Source: Takakia lepidozioides | Taxonomy: Eukaryota > Streptophyta > Takakiopsida > Takakiales > Takakiaceae | Reading direction: 5' to 3' | DNA length: 64,000 nt | Assembly: GCA_030704615.1 (NCBI GenBank) | Contig: CM060731.1 | Location: 42,966,001-43,030,000, forward strand | In this document: one piece after another, positions 49,480-61,441 of the stretch | Numbering within the stretch: the stretch's first letter is position 1 | How the letters are laid out: every line of letters begins with the position of its first letter | Made by a program: the position numbers and the translations under genes | The notes under the pieces: model-generated | Databases searched by the model: none | Seen by the model: only the letters and a program-made list of their open reading frames with translations | Told to the model about the DNA's origin: nothing

Positions 49480-52400
49480 ATTGAATGAGTGAACATTTTG
49501 TGAGAAGGCCCGGTGGACAATTCACGGAATCAGAAGATCGACATAATATATGGGATACAAAAGAAAGAACGAAGATGCAATGTAGTGTCGATTGTCTCAA
49601 GGAAAGCGACCTTATGCCTCATAAGATGAAAGGTATTGAAAGAGGACAACATTATGTTCTGAAGGTCCTACCCGTTGATATGAATGGGAAGGAAGTGAAT
49701 AAACAATCGAATGAGGTACATTGTTGTTTGATATTACGTTGTGCTAGATGTATTGTGACAAAATTATGGGTCTACACCTCCATTTCGTTGCACCAAAGAG
49801 GATGGGAAACCTCCCAGGTGATTACAGCCTACAGTGTCAATTTTTTGCTGTCATAGCACTGTCTTTTCCAGATATAGAATAGTGGTAAATTATCATACTC
49901 CTACATGACAATGCCATCAATAAAAGGGACTAACATATAGAGACTCATCTACGTATACTTTCACACTTTTAAATCTCATTATCAAAAACCAGAATCTCTA
50001 GATGCTATGGACTTTTAAAAAGTCCATAAGGAATTGTCACAGTCAATAAAAAAAAAGACGTTATGGACATTTTTAAATATAGGAGTTAGAACAAAGTCAA
50101 GAAAAGGGACTCTCAAACTTGCTTTGGAGAATGAGGAATCTGGAATGAAAACTATCATTCAAAAATATGAAGTTAAAAAATAATTATGTACTATTTTGAG
50201 CCTAAAAAATAGCTATTTTTATACAGTCCTTTATGACTAAATTCTCTTGAAATAACAAAAAAAAATTCATTAGAGGCATTCATTCACCATAAATGAGTAT
50301 GATCAAATTTCAAAAAAATATTTGTGAATTGATATTATCGCAATTTAAAAATCTTGGTTTTAACAGTCAATAATAGACGGTCAAGATTGTCAGTTGAAGC
50401 AAATCTGATGGTTGAGGATTTGCGACATCCTCCTTTATATACTCTTTACGTACTCATGATCTGCCATTTTTGGTCCACTCTAGTTTGCAATCACCCTCCC
50501 GTCCTCAGTCAATGGCATCATGTCTTGTAGTCGTTGCACCAAAGATAATGGGAGACCTCCTGTTCTCATTCAGTGACATCATGTCTTGTAATTGTTGCAT
50601 CAAAGACAACGGGAGACCTCCCGTCCTTGTAATGGATGTGTCTTTATTATTGGACACGTTTTCTTTTGATTTTTGTCCAGTTTGCTTTTGTTTCAAGCCA
50701 ACAAACTTCTAGGTCTTACGTCGTTGTCGAAGTCCACGAAAAAAATCTGAACGTGGAGATTCAGAAGTCAGGTGGTAAGTGCGCGAATTGCGAAATCTTT
50801 AAAGACTTAATCCACAAATCAGTCAACAGAACTGGGGAGCAGAAAAAATACAAGAAAAAACTGGCATTTGTGAACCATTTCAAAGTTTGATGTTGTCTAA
50901 TCTGAACGAGTAGCCATTGTTACTCATTTGTCTGTCTCCCTACCCTCTGGACGCAAAGAGTGGTTTTCTCTTCTTTATCTTTGAGAAGGAAGGGGAAATT
51001 CCCCATATCAAACTTATCCAGAAGATATACTTGAAGCATCAAGAGTCGTGTCGAAGGCTTTATCACAGTTGGAGGAATGAATCAACGATGATGGGGGAGG
51101 AATTTCTATGTATTATTCAGGATAAGATGGACCATTCAAAGACTGCATTGCCAAGGTTACAGGTAACAAACAAGATGATATCTGTTCTAGGGCAGCTGCC
51201 GATATCATTGACAGGCATGGTGACCCACGGACATGGCGATGGTGCCTATGCTCAGTTGTCCAACGAATTCTGGTTGAATGATTTCACCTTTATGATTGGC
51301 TCGTTGGCTCATTGTCTTCGGCAACTTGAGAAAGCACGTTGCCGTGAAACAGCAAAACATTTCGATTTACCGATGCCAAACTCATTTTTTGATACCATCA
51401 TGAGGCAAAAATCGGGGTGTGAAAGAGCTCCAAACCCTTTACTGTTGAAGGGCAAGGTGGACCAAAGCCATTACCACGTTGACTCTATCTACAAATGGAC
51501 AATTGCGTAAAGGACAACAATAATCGATGGATGCTGGCATTTCTGTCGCTTCTTACAGCAAGAGGGGTTTTTGAAGAGATCCAGCTTGGATTCTTGATGG
51601 TAGGTCATATGAACGAGGACATTGATGCATACTGTAGTTATCTCTCTCGAAGCTGAAACAGAACAATACATATATCATGACAGATCTCATGCGCATATTT
51701 ATTGAGTCTCAACAGCTCTCATTCATTCCTCAGTTGATACAAGAGGTTTCAAATTTCAAGAAGTATGTGGACAGGTACATAATTGATGGGAATGATAGGC
51801 TGATCGGGATGACATAGATGCATATTTTTTGATTTTATGTTGATGGTGAGGGTTGGCCAGTAATGAAATATAAGAAATCGGGTACCGATGCTGACTGGCT
51901 TCTAAAATATGGTACTGTGAAAATGTGGAAGGTGGCATAGGCCCCAACCTGAAAATGGGCAGTAGCCGGAAGGCAAAGTGGCTCTTAGTTATGCCGGCCT
52001 CGGCCAAAGTCTTCTCTCTCTTTAGAAGGTGGCAGAGGACGGGATCTCTCCTTCTCCCAAAAGGGGAGCCAGTCTCTATTCCGCTGAACCCTATTTGGGA
52101 AGGTAAGAGCGAACGAGAATCTCGTGAGAAAAATGTCCATATTGTGAATTCATGATATATCTAAATATCGTGAATCTTGGAGACGTGGAATGGAGTTGGA
52201 CAACAACTATGGAGCCATCATGAAGAACTTTGATGAATAGTGGAAGGATATTCTAGTGGAACTTGACAGACCTTTGCCACCTCCCAATGACAAGCTTCAC
52301 AAAGGGTTCTGGCCTTCGACTCGATGGAAAGATAATCATGAGAGAGATGGAAAACGATGAAGAGGCAGAGGAGGAGGATGTGAATCAGATGGATCCATAT

Positions 52401-52846
52401 TGTGGACCAAGGAGCCAAAAGCCTAAGGAGCCAATGAACCCCTCAAGGACATTGAGGTTGGAAATTTCGTTCTTGTTCGGCCAGCAGACACTGAGACGTA
52501 TCCAGTCTGGATGGGTGTGGCAATTTCAAAGGTCGTTCGTGACAAGTCGAGTCCTCGGTATCGCCAAGTCCTTGTGGAGTGGTGGAGACCTAAAGGTGGT
52601 ACACCCGATGATGTGGAGAGATATATAAATTGTTGGAGTAAAGTTTGGGAGTTCAACCCGTCTGTCCACCAACTTGGATTTAGACAAACAACATTTTGTG
52701 GACGATGCGTCCTCGTAAGAATACCTCCAAATCAAGCTGCAACCGTATTGGAAAGATGGAGGCATAGAAAGCGAAAGAAAAACTTTACACTGCGAACAGA
52801 CAGACAAAGAAAAGGAAAATGTCTACACTGCGAACGAGCAAACTGA
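49480..52846 (+). mobile_element. DUF7869-type DNA transposon, copy B (decayed)
   Basis: Plus strand, parallel to copy A but in opposite orientation. Matching blocks in order: ARWTIHGIRRST and LMPHKMKG (49510-49645), CEIFKDLIHK (about 50793), SCRRLYHSWRNESTMM with IIQDKMDH and MVTHGHGDGAYAQ (51040-51255), the VDNCVKDNNNRWMLAFLSLL block (about 51500), FLMVGHMNEDIDAYCSYLS (about 51590-51650), DGEGWPVMKYKK (about 51843), and VWMGVAISKVVRD with VEWWRPKGG (52508-52600), ending at 52846. The hallmark HTHEDID reads HMNEDID. Many stops and frameshifts; sequence unlike copy A interrupts it at 49740-50780 and about 51935-52150. Confidence 0.72.
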
Positions 52847-53700
52847 GCATGATGAAGCCCATTCTAGAGAAGGGCACGAGAGACCTCCCGTGGTATAATG
52901 GCCTCATGATTTAGACTTTTCGATTGCTTCACTTTCAACCTTTCGAAAAGGCAAAGTAGATATCTCTATCAGAATTCTATTTAGAAGTTGGACAAATGAG
53001 AATGGGAGATCTCCTGTGGTGTAATAATGTCCACATAACATAGACTTTTTTCTTCTCCTCCAGTTTCAACATTTCGGAGATGCAATGTAAATATCTGTTA
53101 GGAAATCCGAAATGCATCTCAGGATGTTGGACAGACAAGAACGGGAGATCTCCCGTGGTGTAATAATGTCCACATAACATAGACATTTTTCTTCTCCTCC
53201 AGTTTCAACATTTCGGAGATGCAATGTAAAGAGTTGTTAGGAAATACATTTCAGGTGTGGTTTCCTTTGTATGCTACTCTCGGGGATTGCTGGACATAAT
53301 TTTTGAGTGTATTTCTAGAATTAGTGAGTAGGATTTATATGGCATGGACAAAAAGTTCATGATGTGTTAAAACAGCTTGATCCTGTGGCTGAAATAGATT
53401 ACGCAGTGGAACTAGTGGGCCGCTTGGATTCCCGCATGTTGGACTTCCCCCAAAGGTCATCTCAGCCTCCCGACCTCGGCCGTACATCGGGGAGCCTTCT
53501 AGGCACGGGAATCCCCTGCACGGGAGGTGATCTCCTGTTCATCAATGACCACAATGTGATTTGTGAACATGATATTAACTCAATTATATTTCAAAATCAG
53601 AGCTAAATATCTTTAGCCAATTTCTTAAAGGTGTAGCTAATATATGATTTGGTTTTGTGGATTTACTCATTTCATGCACAAAGTGCACGGGAGATCCCCC
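49795..53700. repeat. Array of palindromes centred on GGGAGATCTCCC
   Basis: Occurrences at about 49802 (diverged), 50550, 50611, 52880, 53004, 53140, 53521 and 53687. The best is a perfect 16-bp palindrome ACGGGAGATCTCCCGT at 53140-53155. Those at 52880-53155 sit in ~125-140-bp tandem units sharing GTGTAATAATGTCCACATAA, and 50550/50611 in a 61-bp duplication. They overlap and follow DUF7869 copy B, as the GCGCGATCGCGC array follows copy A. Sites for the transposase is an inference. Confidence 0.72.
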
Positions 53701-54798
53701 TTCGTCAATTGTCATATGATTATCGAATGTTATTTTTTCAATAATAATTCCCAAAGTTGAAATTATTGGTTTAAAATTGATTTTAATACAATTTTATTGT
53801 TATTTTTAATCACTTTTTGTTATTTATGAGAAGTCCAGATTTCATGTTTTAGTCCAGATTTACTTAAAACGTAGTTTAAGTGTGGGAAGGGAGGACCGGA
53901 ACCTCTTGGCTACCCACTGCCACTTGAGAGAGAGAGATATATAGAGATTGAGCTTGAAACCATGCCAACCAAAGGACAGAGATGCACCACATGAGATTGA
54001 GGTTTTCATTTTCTACTGAGGGCTTTGTTGGAAGCGACACCAACTGTGGGAGCTTCCGCACTCGACTCCTCTAACTCCATTTCCGCCTCATCCCTACAAT
54101 AATCATTTGTGTTCGAGGTAGCGGGTAACGCCTCCATGGGGTCGCGCGGGTCTACCATTGGCACTGCCTCCTTGTTCACCAGCCTCCCATTCCTTCACAA
54201 AGGTAAGGTAGGATCAAAACTAATTTTCCTACGCGATCGTCCATCCTTGCCCTTCTGCCTATACGAAGACTCAGTGAGAGGAGATAGATTGCGAATAGAG
54301 AGAAACTAGAGTGAGCGAGCAGAGAGAAACACTTAGAGAGGAGAAGAAAAAGTGAGGAAATGAGAAGTCCGTGACGGTGACAAGTCAACCTAAATCCTGG
54401 CATCCGCCTGTCCATTTTCAAATTAAACGCCACGTGTTGCGATCGTGATGAACAGTGCAGTATACCTACATGCATGTGTAGTAATAAGTGTGACTAATAC
54501 TAGTACTAATAACAATACAGATGACCACACTCTTAACTTGACTCATAGTATGACTATTAGTAATAACGCCTACTAATATAATGACTCATACTGACACTAG
54601 AGATATAACGTTAGGGTTCGCTGCTAGGGTTTGATTTAGCATGGACTTAAAGTGCATATTTTACACTAAGCTAGTATGTTAAACCTTAACTCCTAGCATA
54701 CTGAACGTCTCGCGTAGGATGAACATCTGGCATAGGATGAACGTCTGTACTTAGAGGCATACAGGAGATGGCGACCAGCAAGAAAGAATTCAAAAAAC
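53701..54798. other. Spacer, nothing recognised
   Basis: Short ORFs only. TA-rich around 54480-54600 with repeated 'ACTAATA', and a short 'CGTCT' repeat near 54705-54750. No element boundary could be drawn. Confidence 0.35.
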
Positions 54799-55902
54799 TC
54801 ACAGCTCATTGAGTTCATGTCGGAGTCGATTCATTCCCAACGCTTCCTGCATGGCCAGCTTCCCTGCTATCATGCGTTCTCGTTCCTCCAGAGTTGCTCG
54901 AGCCCTCCGTTCGGTTGAATTCTCTGAGATAGAAGATGAGTCTGTGTCGCTTGAAGTACATGCATAGGGGTAGTTGCAAGGTAGAGTGGACCAAAAACGA
55001 CAGATGACGACGTCCATGGTAGTCCACGACCGTCCATAAAATTGACTGTCTTTCCCTAAGTAATTTCAAATGATGATAGACAATGGTATATTTAACATTT
55101 TCAGTAAAGGGTCTTATCCCAAATATCAAAGATTTAAGTTTTATTATAAATTTTAGTCTTCAATTTGAATAAAAATTGAGAAAACAAAAATTAGAATTTA
55201 CATCGATTTGTTCATATACCACCAGGCCATTGTAGATTATATTTTTGTATCCATTTTAGTGAGGTACCACTTGGAAACAAAATAGACAAAGTGGTATGGA
55301 CTTTTTTAAAACACGCATTTTTGGAGCACAAATTAGTCCATAAGGTCTAAATCAGAAATAAGTTTGTCCATGTATATGCATATTTACAAAGTTAACAAAA
55401 ATGGCCCCCACCATGTTGTCCTTAGAGCAATTGCCCAATTGCAAAGTCCTTTTCTAGAGTCCATAAGCTTCATTCTGTTAAATGGACAGTCCACAGTTTT
55501 CAAGTTCAAAAGTCTATAGCTTGGACACACTTTGTCCGTTTTGCATTTTGACAATTGGCACATGTAGCTAATATAGTTGGCAATACTAAAGCGTCTACAT
55601 TGGATACAATAGTTATTTTTTTAAAAAACAAACTGAATGGTTTCATGGACCGCAGTCCCTGCAGAATTGACAGTTGGAAGTCCATTTTGGTCCAATCTAC
55701 CTTGCATTCACCCATAGCTTGGATGATCCCCTGCATTTTGCTCGTGTTTTATCGGGCTTTCTACACTAGGCGTTGACTCCCCTAAATCCTGCCTTGCAAT
55801 GTCCGTTTCCATCTTCACGATGGTGCTATGAATTTCATAAAGATCCTTGTAAGCATAGCCGACAAATTGCAAGATCGTAGTAAGCACACGAGGCACCGCC
55901 AT
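54799..55902. mobile_element. Unclassified element fragment with divergent FWSTL peptide segments
   Basis: A minus ORF (55017-54799, 72 codons) begins MDVVICRFWSTLPCNYP and ends in a charged stretch (ERRARATLEERERM). A plus frame at about 55683-55713 reads FWSNLPCIHP. Between them (55260-55480) lie several TATGGACTT / AGTCCATAAG inverted segments. The same peptide plus hairpin combination is seen at 36.7-37.3 kb and 50.0-50.5 kb, so this is a repeated family. I cannot name it. Confidence 0.4.
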
Positions 55903-57650
55903 TCCTATGCCAATGCAAGTTGCTCGAGCTGAAAGGTTAATTCACGAATGCAGACCCTCATATATGCCAACGGATGAGACAAAAATCAAAATGCCAAGCG
56001 TTGAATATGATTCATTGATTTCACTACACTCGGTATCCAAAATCGCACGTAGTACAACTTGGGGGAAAAATAATATTACGTCACAACAAGCTTGTAGAAG
56101 AACTGACTCCAAACTTGTTCATCGTGGAGTTTATTCACGAACGCATAGTACACTACATAGGCTGCTTGTAGTGTTAGGCACTATAGGTAGATGGTTTTTC
56201 CAGTCATTCCTACGACTGTGCCCAATAAAATAATCATAATTCTAGTCATATCAATTACTTTCAATTACTTGTAGTCATTGATATGTCTAAAGTTAGTGTA
56301 CTCACTAGGCAGTGTGCTCAACGAGTCATTTATATCACTACCGGGTAGGAATATGAGTAGTTTGTCTGATTGTGAGGCATTTGTTTCATTGCTATTGACG
56401 GGCAAGTGGTCCAACAAGAATGTATATTTGAATATGATGTCAGTATGAATATCCCTACCTCGACTGTAGCATCCAAAAATCATGAGACCTGTATAGAGGA
56501 TGCCCGTGTGATGATAGGCTTTGGCAACGTACAGTAACCTGTGCTCGCGAATATGGGCTGTCTCAATTGCCATGCCCTTGCAATCAATGCCTTGGGACAA
56601 GGACGACGATGGGGTAAGAGCGGGGGTGGGTAGGATTTGACCGACCCCCGCCAGCTGCCGGAGGCCACAAACTGGCGGTACCGGGTGTCAGGCCGGGACG
56701 GGCCTGACGTGCTCACATTAAGTTCTTAGAACATCCCCACCCTTCTCACTGAAATGGCCCCTCTATGGCTATTTTAAAGGGGTTGGTTCAGGACTCTCGA
56801 AAGGTGTGTGAAGGGGTCGTAGCCACACCCTTGCCCCTCGTTACGCCCCTATATCCTAAGTTCTCGCCTTTTTGGAGTTCCCAGCAACGTTCTTGTATGC
56901 TCCTCGATCACGTTCCCCACCGACCGCCTGCCTTCATCATCCCCGTCGTAGCTCTTGAGTCCAGCTAGATTGGAGGCGAGAGGCCGGGAGGCACACTCGG
57001 ACATATCCATGGTGAGGACGACTCGGTTGCGGGACGAGTTTAGGTCACTGTATATCGTGCACCAATTGGTGCCACAAAGGTGTCCACCTTCCTAGCGGAA
57101 GGCAATAACCCTGGGGGGTGAAGAGACACCATAATTTACGCTTCTTTTGGGAGGCTTCAATATAAAATATTATTGTTCGTGCACGGATATAGTGAAAGAG
57201 AAGGGGTTCAAGGTCCACTCTTTACAGCATATACGAGGCAAGGGTGTGGTCTGTTTGGAGGGAAATTTGGACATGTAGCCAGGTTACCCTACGGAATTCA
57301 TCCACGAGTATTTTTGTAATGCAATAAACAATCAACACGTCATCAATTGGCTTGATTCCGGATGGAACCTGACACCTTGCTGACGTCATGACAAGGCTGG
57401 TTCCGTTCGTAACTCCGTGAATTTTATTTCTAACTTATTACGCATGCCCTAAGAAAATGAGAAATTATTACCTAGTTTTGTCATTTGTTGTAAATTTGTA
57501 TAATTTTCTCAGCGTAGTGTCAAGGACGAGAACATGACTGAACACAAACAAGAGATCAAACTAGAGGTACAAGACTAGACAAGAAATCAAGGTCGGCATG
57601 GCCGAATGCATGATGAGTATATAAAGAATCAAGACGATCTTTATAACAAT
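55903..57650. other. Spacer, no gene recognised
   Basis: ORFs of 108 (+, 55907-56233) and 111 (-, 56600-56265) codons lack motifs I recognise. Near 57075-57165 a block ('GTGTCCACCTTCCTA.CGGAAGG') repeats 48110-48190. Confidence 0.35.
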
Positions 57651-57659
57651 GAACAAGAG

Positions 57660-57780
57660 TACAAGATATTGGAACACGACTTGAATACTGGAATGCTGGA
57701 AACTGGACTTGAGTACCAGATACTAGAAACTGGGCTAGAGTACTGGGAACTGGACTAGAGTATTGGGAACTGGAAACAAG
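57660..57780. repeat. Minisatellite with CTGG/CTAGAGTA units
   Basis: Imperfect ~20-25-bp units (GAAACTGG, CTAGAGTACTGGGAACTGGA) in tandem. No coding potential. Confidence 0.65.
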
Positions 57781-58230
57781 AGTAGTTTGAAGAGAGAGAG
57801 AGAAGACTCCGACCGAGGCCGGCGTAACTAAGAGCCACTTCGTCTTGCGGCTACTGCCCTTTTTCAGGGGTGGGCCCTATGTAAGAATAATTGGTGTCCA
57901 GGGGACACCAAGTAGCCAGTCCGTGGGGGTGGTAGTAGAGACGGTATCGTGTGGTACCTAAGGGGGGCCCCAGGGGGGCACCCCATGGGTGCCCGCCGGG
58001 TATCCAAATATATGTATCTAGGAGGCAAGAGCAGGGTTTGATTCAAGCTGTCGTTTGTTGGTGATGTTAGCAGTGAGAGAACGGAGGGCTGTGAGGTGTA
58101 TGGCTTTGAAGCATTTATGGATGGAGATGATAGGAAGATTAAAGTTATATTTAAGTTCCGAGATGCTGGCAGGCTTGTGGATGCCCCCTCTAGTGCCGGC
58201 AGTGATGAGGGGGCCTGAAACGATATGATT

Positions 58231-58612
58231 ACAGTGTTGCAAACTACATTTTGAAATGAAAGCGCCACAAATGAGTCTCACTCCATTTCCTGCGAGCAAC
58301 GTAACCTTAGCCTAACACATCATTCAACAAAAACACAGAAATGCACTTGAATAGAAATAGAGACCACAGATTTTTGTCCCATTACATACAATTAGCTACA
58401 GATACCATGAAATATCTGAAATGATCTCAGTACAGTGCTACAAATGCAAAGAAACTACATCTTGAAATGAGAGCGACGAGTCTCGCTCCATTTTCTGCGA
58501 GCAGTGTAGTCTTAGTCTACCCCATTATTATACACAAACACAGAAAATACACGTTGAAAAGAAACAGAGACGACTGCCCCATTGCCTGCAATTAGCTACA
58601 TATAACCTGGTC
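58231..58612. repeat. Tandem duplication, ~200-bp unit
   Basis: Copies about 58231-58415 and 58432-58612 share ACAGTG..., AACTACAT.TTGAAATGA, GAGTCTC.CTCCATTT.CTGCGAGCA, and CAATTAGCTACA in order. Diverged, non-coding. Confidence 0.8.
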
Positions 58613-58646
58613 CATCATGAATAGACAGAGATCACTATAGAATTCG

Positions 58647-58882
58647 AGCTTCTCGAGCTCGAGAAGCTTATATAGAAGCCATTGCGGCACGACAAGAGAG
58701 GTTAGGGATTGAAGATCGATGGTTAGGGATTGGGGATTGATGTTTGCCGAAAAATCGATCGCCGGAAATTGAACATTTCTACTACGCAGTGGAACTGGCA
58801 TGAGTTTGCCGGTTCCCTCCGCTCGCGCTCCCGCGCTCGCGGGGTTTCTAGGCGGAATTGGCTCACTCATGCCAGTTCCACT
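58647..58882. repeat. Perfect 22-bp palindrome and an 18-bp perfect inverted repeat
   Basis: 58647-58668 is a perfect 22-bp palindrome around TCTCGAGCTCGAGA. Separately, AGTGGAACTGGCATGAGT (58788-58805) recurs as its exact reverse complement at 58865-58882, bracketing a GC-rich 59-nt interval. Both lie 0.5-0.8 kb upstream of the P450 start. Confidence 0.8.
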
Positions 58883-59056
58883 ATACGTAAAAACAAAGGG
58901 TGGGGCCAAAAGCCAGGATGTTTGGCAACCTATTCCAAAGGGTGACGTCAATGTGTCAGAATGAGCTAATAACGAGGGATTCGGGACTTGACACGACACA
59001 ATGGCAGGGTGTTCAATACAGAGGTATGGGTGGAAGGGAGAGCTCTACGTACTAGA

Positions 59057-59352
59057 GAACGCGCCCCTGGGGCGCATTATGGCTCCTAGTGAGTCACTAG
59101 GGCGAGGCCGGTAGGCAGAGACCTAGGACGAACTAGGTGCCATAATGCGCCCTAGGGGGCGGGTTCCCTGGCTAAAGGAATTTTGGGGGGCAGATTCTGC
59201 GAGGCCCTGATTGGCTGCAGGCCATAATGAGCCAATAAAAGTCAAACTGCCGATTAGGAACGCAGAATGCGCCAGCAACGTGGAGCGACAACCTAATTTG
59301 CCTCCAACCTAAAGGCAGAATCTGCCCCCAAAATCCTTTACGGCGCCAGGAA
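59057..59352. mobile_element. Two adjacent foldback repeats in the P450 promoter
   Basis: Repeat 1: a ~32-bp inverted repeat (59057-59088 with 59134-59166) containing GGGCGCATTATGGC. Repeat 2: about 59168-59352, ends CTGGCTAAAGGAATTTTGGG and, inverted, CCAAAATCCTTTACGGCGCC, with GGCAGATTCTGC/GCAGAATCTGCC inside. Repeat 2 ends ~75 bp before the P450 ATG and has MITE structure; no target duplication was established. Confidence 0.6.
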
Positions 59353-59425
59353 GAGTGTTCTCATTTTCTGGATCGGTACTCCAGTTCACGGGACTCCGAC
59401 GATCTTGAGAGGGATAGTAGAAAAT

Positions 59426-61441
59426 ATGGAAACATACGCACCAGGCCTGCAAGGAAGCGTTTGGTGGGCTCAACAACAACTTGGGCTACCTCTTATATCG
59501 ATAGGCGTCCTTGTCGCCATTGCAGTGTACGGTTATCTCTTCTTAAGAAAACCCACTCGCTTGCCTCCAGGGCCACGCCCATGGCCTGTCGTGGGAAACT
59601 TACCCGTGTTGGATAATCTTCCGCACAAGGCATTGGCACGCCTGGCTAACAAATATGGGCCTCTGATGTACCTGCGCCTTGGGTCATACGATACTGTTGT
59701 AGCGTCGACTCCAGAGATGACAAAACAGTTTCTCAGGACTCATGATCAAGCGTTTGCCTATCGTCCAAAGACTTTGGCTTTGTCTATATTTTATTCAAAT
59801 AATCTGAGCATTGCGCTTTCTTCAGGTTCTTATTTGCGTCATTTACGCAAGATCTGCCTGGTTGAGCTCTTCACTCAGAAACGCATCGAATCGTTTCGAT
59901 CTGCAAGGACAGAGGAGATAACTGCCACATTGAAGGCCATCCTTGAGGAGTCACAGAAGGAAAAGGTGGTAGACCTCAGCCTCAAGTTGTCGTCGTTGGC
60001 TACTAACAACATGAGTCGCATGCTGATGAACAAAAGGTGATGCATGAGCTGAGCCGTTTGATTTTCTGTTGAATGGAGATTATGAGAACATATATAAAGT
60101 TCTTTGTTGTACATATTTGACATCCATGGAAACCTGGTACTCCCTATAAGCTAGCAACAGTTTAGGCAACGTGAATATCCTTCAGGACTGTCATCGACGC
60201 TTAGTATTGAATTGCCATTTTCACCTGTCTCAGGTTCGGCGGGATCGATGTGGAGTCTAAAGAAGTGCAACAGTTTACCGGACTTGTCGACAAACTAACG
60301 CACTTCCTCGGGCTGTTCATTGTTGGTGACTACGTCCCGTATCTATCGTGGGTGTCGAAGCTGCAAGGTATCGAGGGGCGTATGAGGGAGACGCAGGTCG
60401 CACTGCACAGTATTACTCAGCAGTGGATTGACGAGCACAGAAAGGCTGCATCAGTGGAGAAAGGGAATATGGATACACCAAAAGACTTTCTTGATGTGTT
60501 GCTCACCATGCCTACAGAAGATGGAACTGGTCATCTCTCCGATGTAACCATACATGCTGTGATCCTGGTAAGTTTTGATTAATATGAATGTAATCCACTA
60601 AATTTTTTATGATCACTTGAGCATCATCATCGACAGCTCGTCCCGAATAAGTTACAATACTAGTGAAGTTCTAGCTATGTTAGAATGCAAGATCTATTCC
60701 CAAAAAATCTGGCTTCAGGGAGAGAGCTAGCTTTGAGGTCAAAATTCTTGTGTTCACTTGTTGCAGGACATGATGGCTGGGGGATCAGAGACATCGGCGG
60801 TCACAACAGAATGGGCACTGGCCGAGCTTCTTCGCAACCCTCATATGATGAGACGCGTACAAGCTGAACTAGATGCTGTCGTTGGAACCACTCGGCTTGT
60901 CCAGGAATCAGACCTTCCAAATCTCGAGTACCTACAAGCTGTAATAAAAGAGAACTACCGCCTTCACCCCCCGGCTCCATTGCTGTTTCCCCACGAGTCT
61001 CGTGAGACATGCGAAGTTGCTGGTTATATTCTGCCAGCCAAAACCCGTCTGATCGTCAATCAATGGGCAATAGGCCGGGATCCTTCTAGCTGGGAAAGAC
61101 CTCTTGAGTTTGATCCAGAAAGATTCATGGAGCATCCTGAGCTTGATGTGAAAGGCCAGCACTTCCAGCTTTTGCCTTTTGGAACCGGAAGGAGAGGATG
61201 CCCGGGAATGCCACTCGCACTTGTCATGGTTCAGATAATGCTTGCTCGCCTTGTTCAGAGCTTTGACTGGTCCCTTCCAAATGGGCAGGACCCCACTACT
61301 TTGGACATGTCAGAGAAATTCGGAGCATCACTTCCCAGAGCAAAACCATTGCATGTTGTGGCACACCAAAGGTTGCCTGCCCATTTGTACGAGTACAGTT
61401 TCGTTGTTGGCAGAGAAACCTACGGGATGGCTTGCATGTAG
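59426..61441 (+). CDS. Cytochrome P450, clan 71 (A-type), complete
   Basis: Exons 59426-60036, 60234-60567 and 60767-61441; GT-AG introns, 539 aa. ATG 59426 is the first in frame. An N-terminal signal anchor (about residues 22-45) precedes the hinge PPGPRPWPVVGNL. Then: I-helix AGGSETS (about 319-325), K-helix ExxR in KENYR (377-380), PERF (432-435) and heme loop FGTGRRGCPG with the ligand Cys about residue 460. All are intact, so the gene looks functional: an ER-bound, NADPH-P450-reductase-dependent monooxygenase. Similarity is to the broad group that includes flavonoid 3'-hydroxylase-like and CYP71/CYP75/CYP98 relatives; the substrate cannot be told. Introns are short. A foldback repeat lies ~75 bp upstream of the ATG. 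Converges on the SLBP-like gene. Confidence 0.96.

Noticed and set aside
59405-59425. Upstream TTG start for the P450
   Set aside because: The first in-frame ATG at 59426 gives the normal length and signal anchor.
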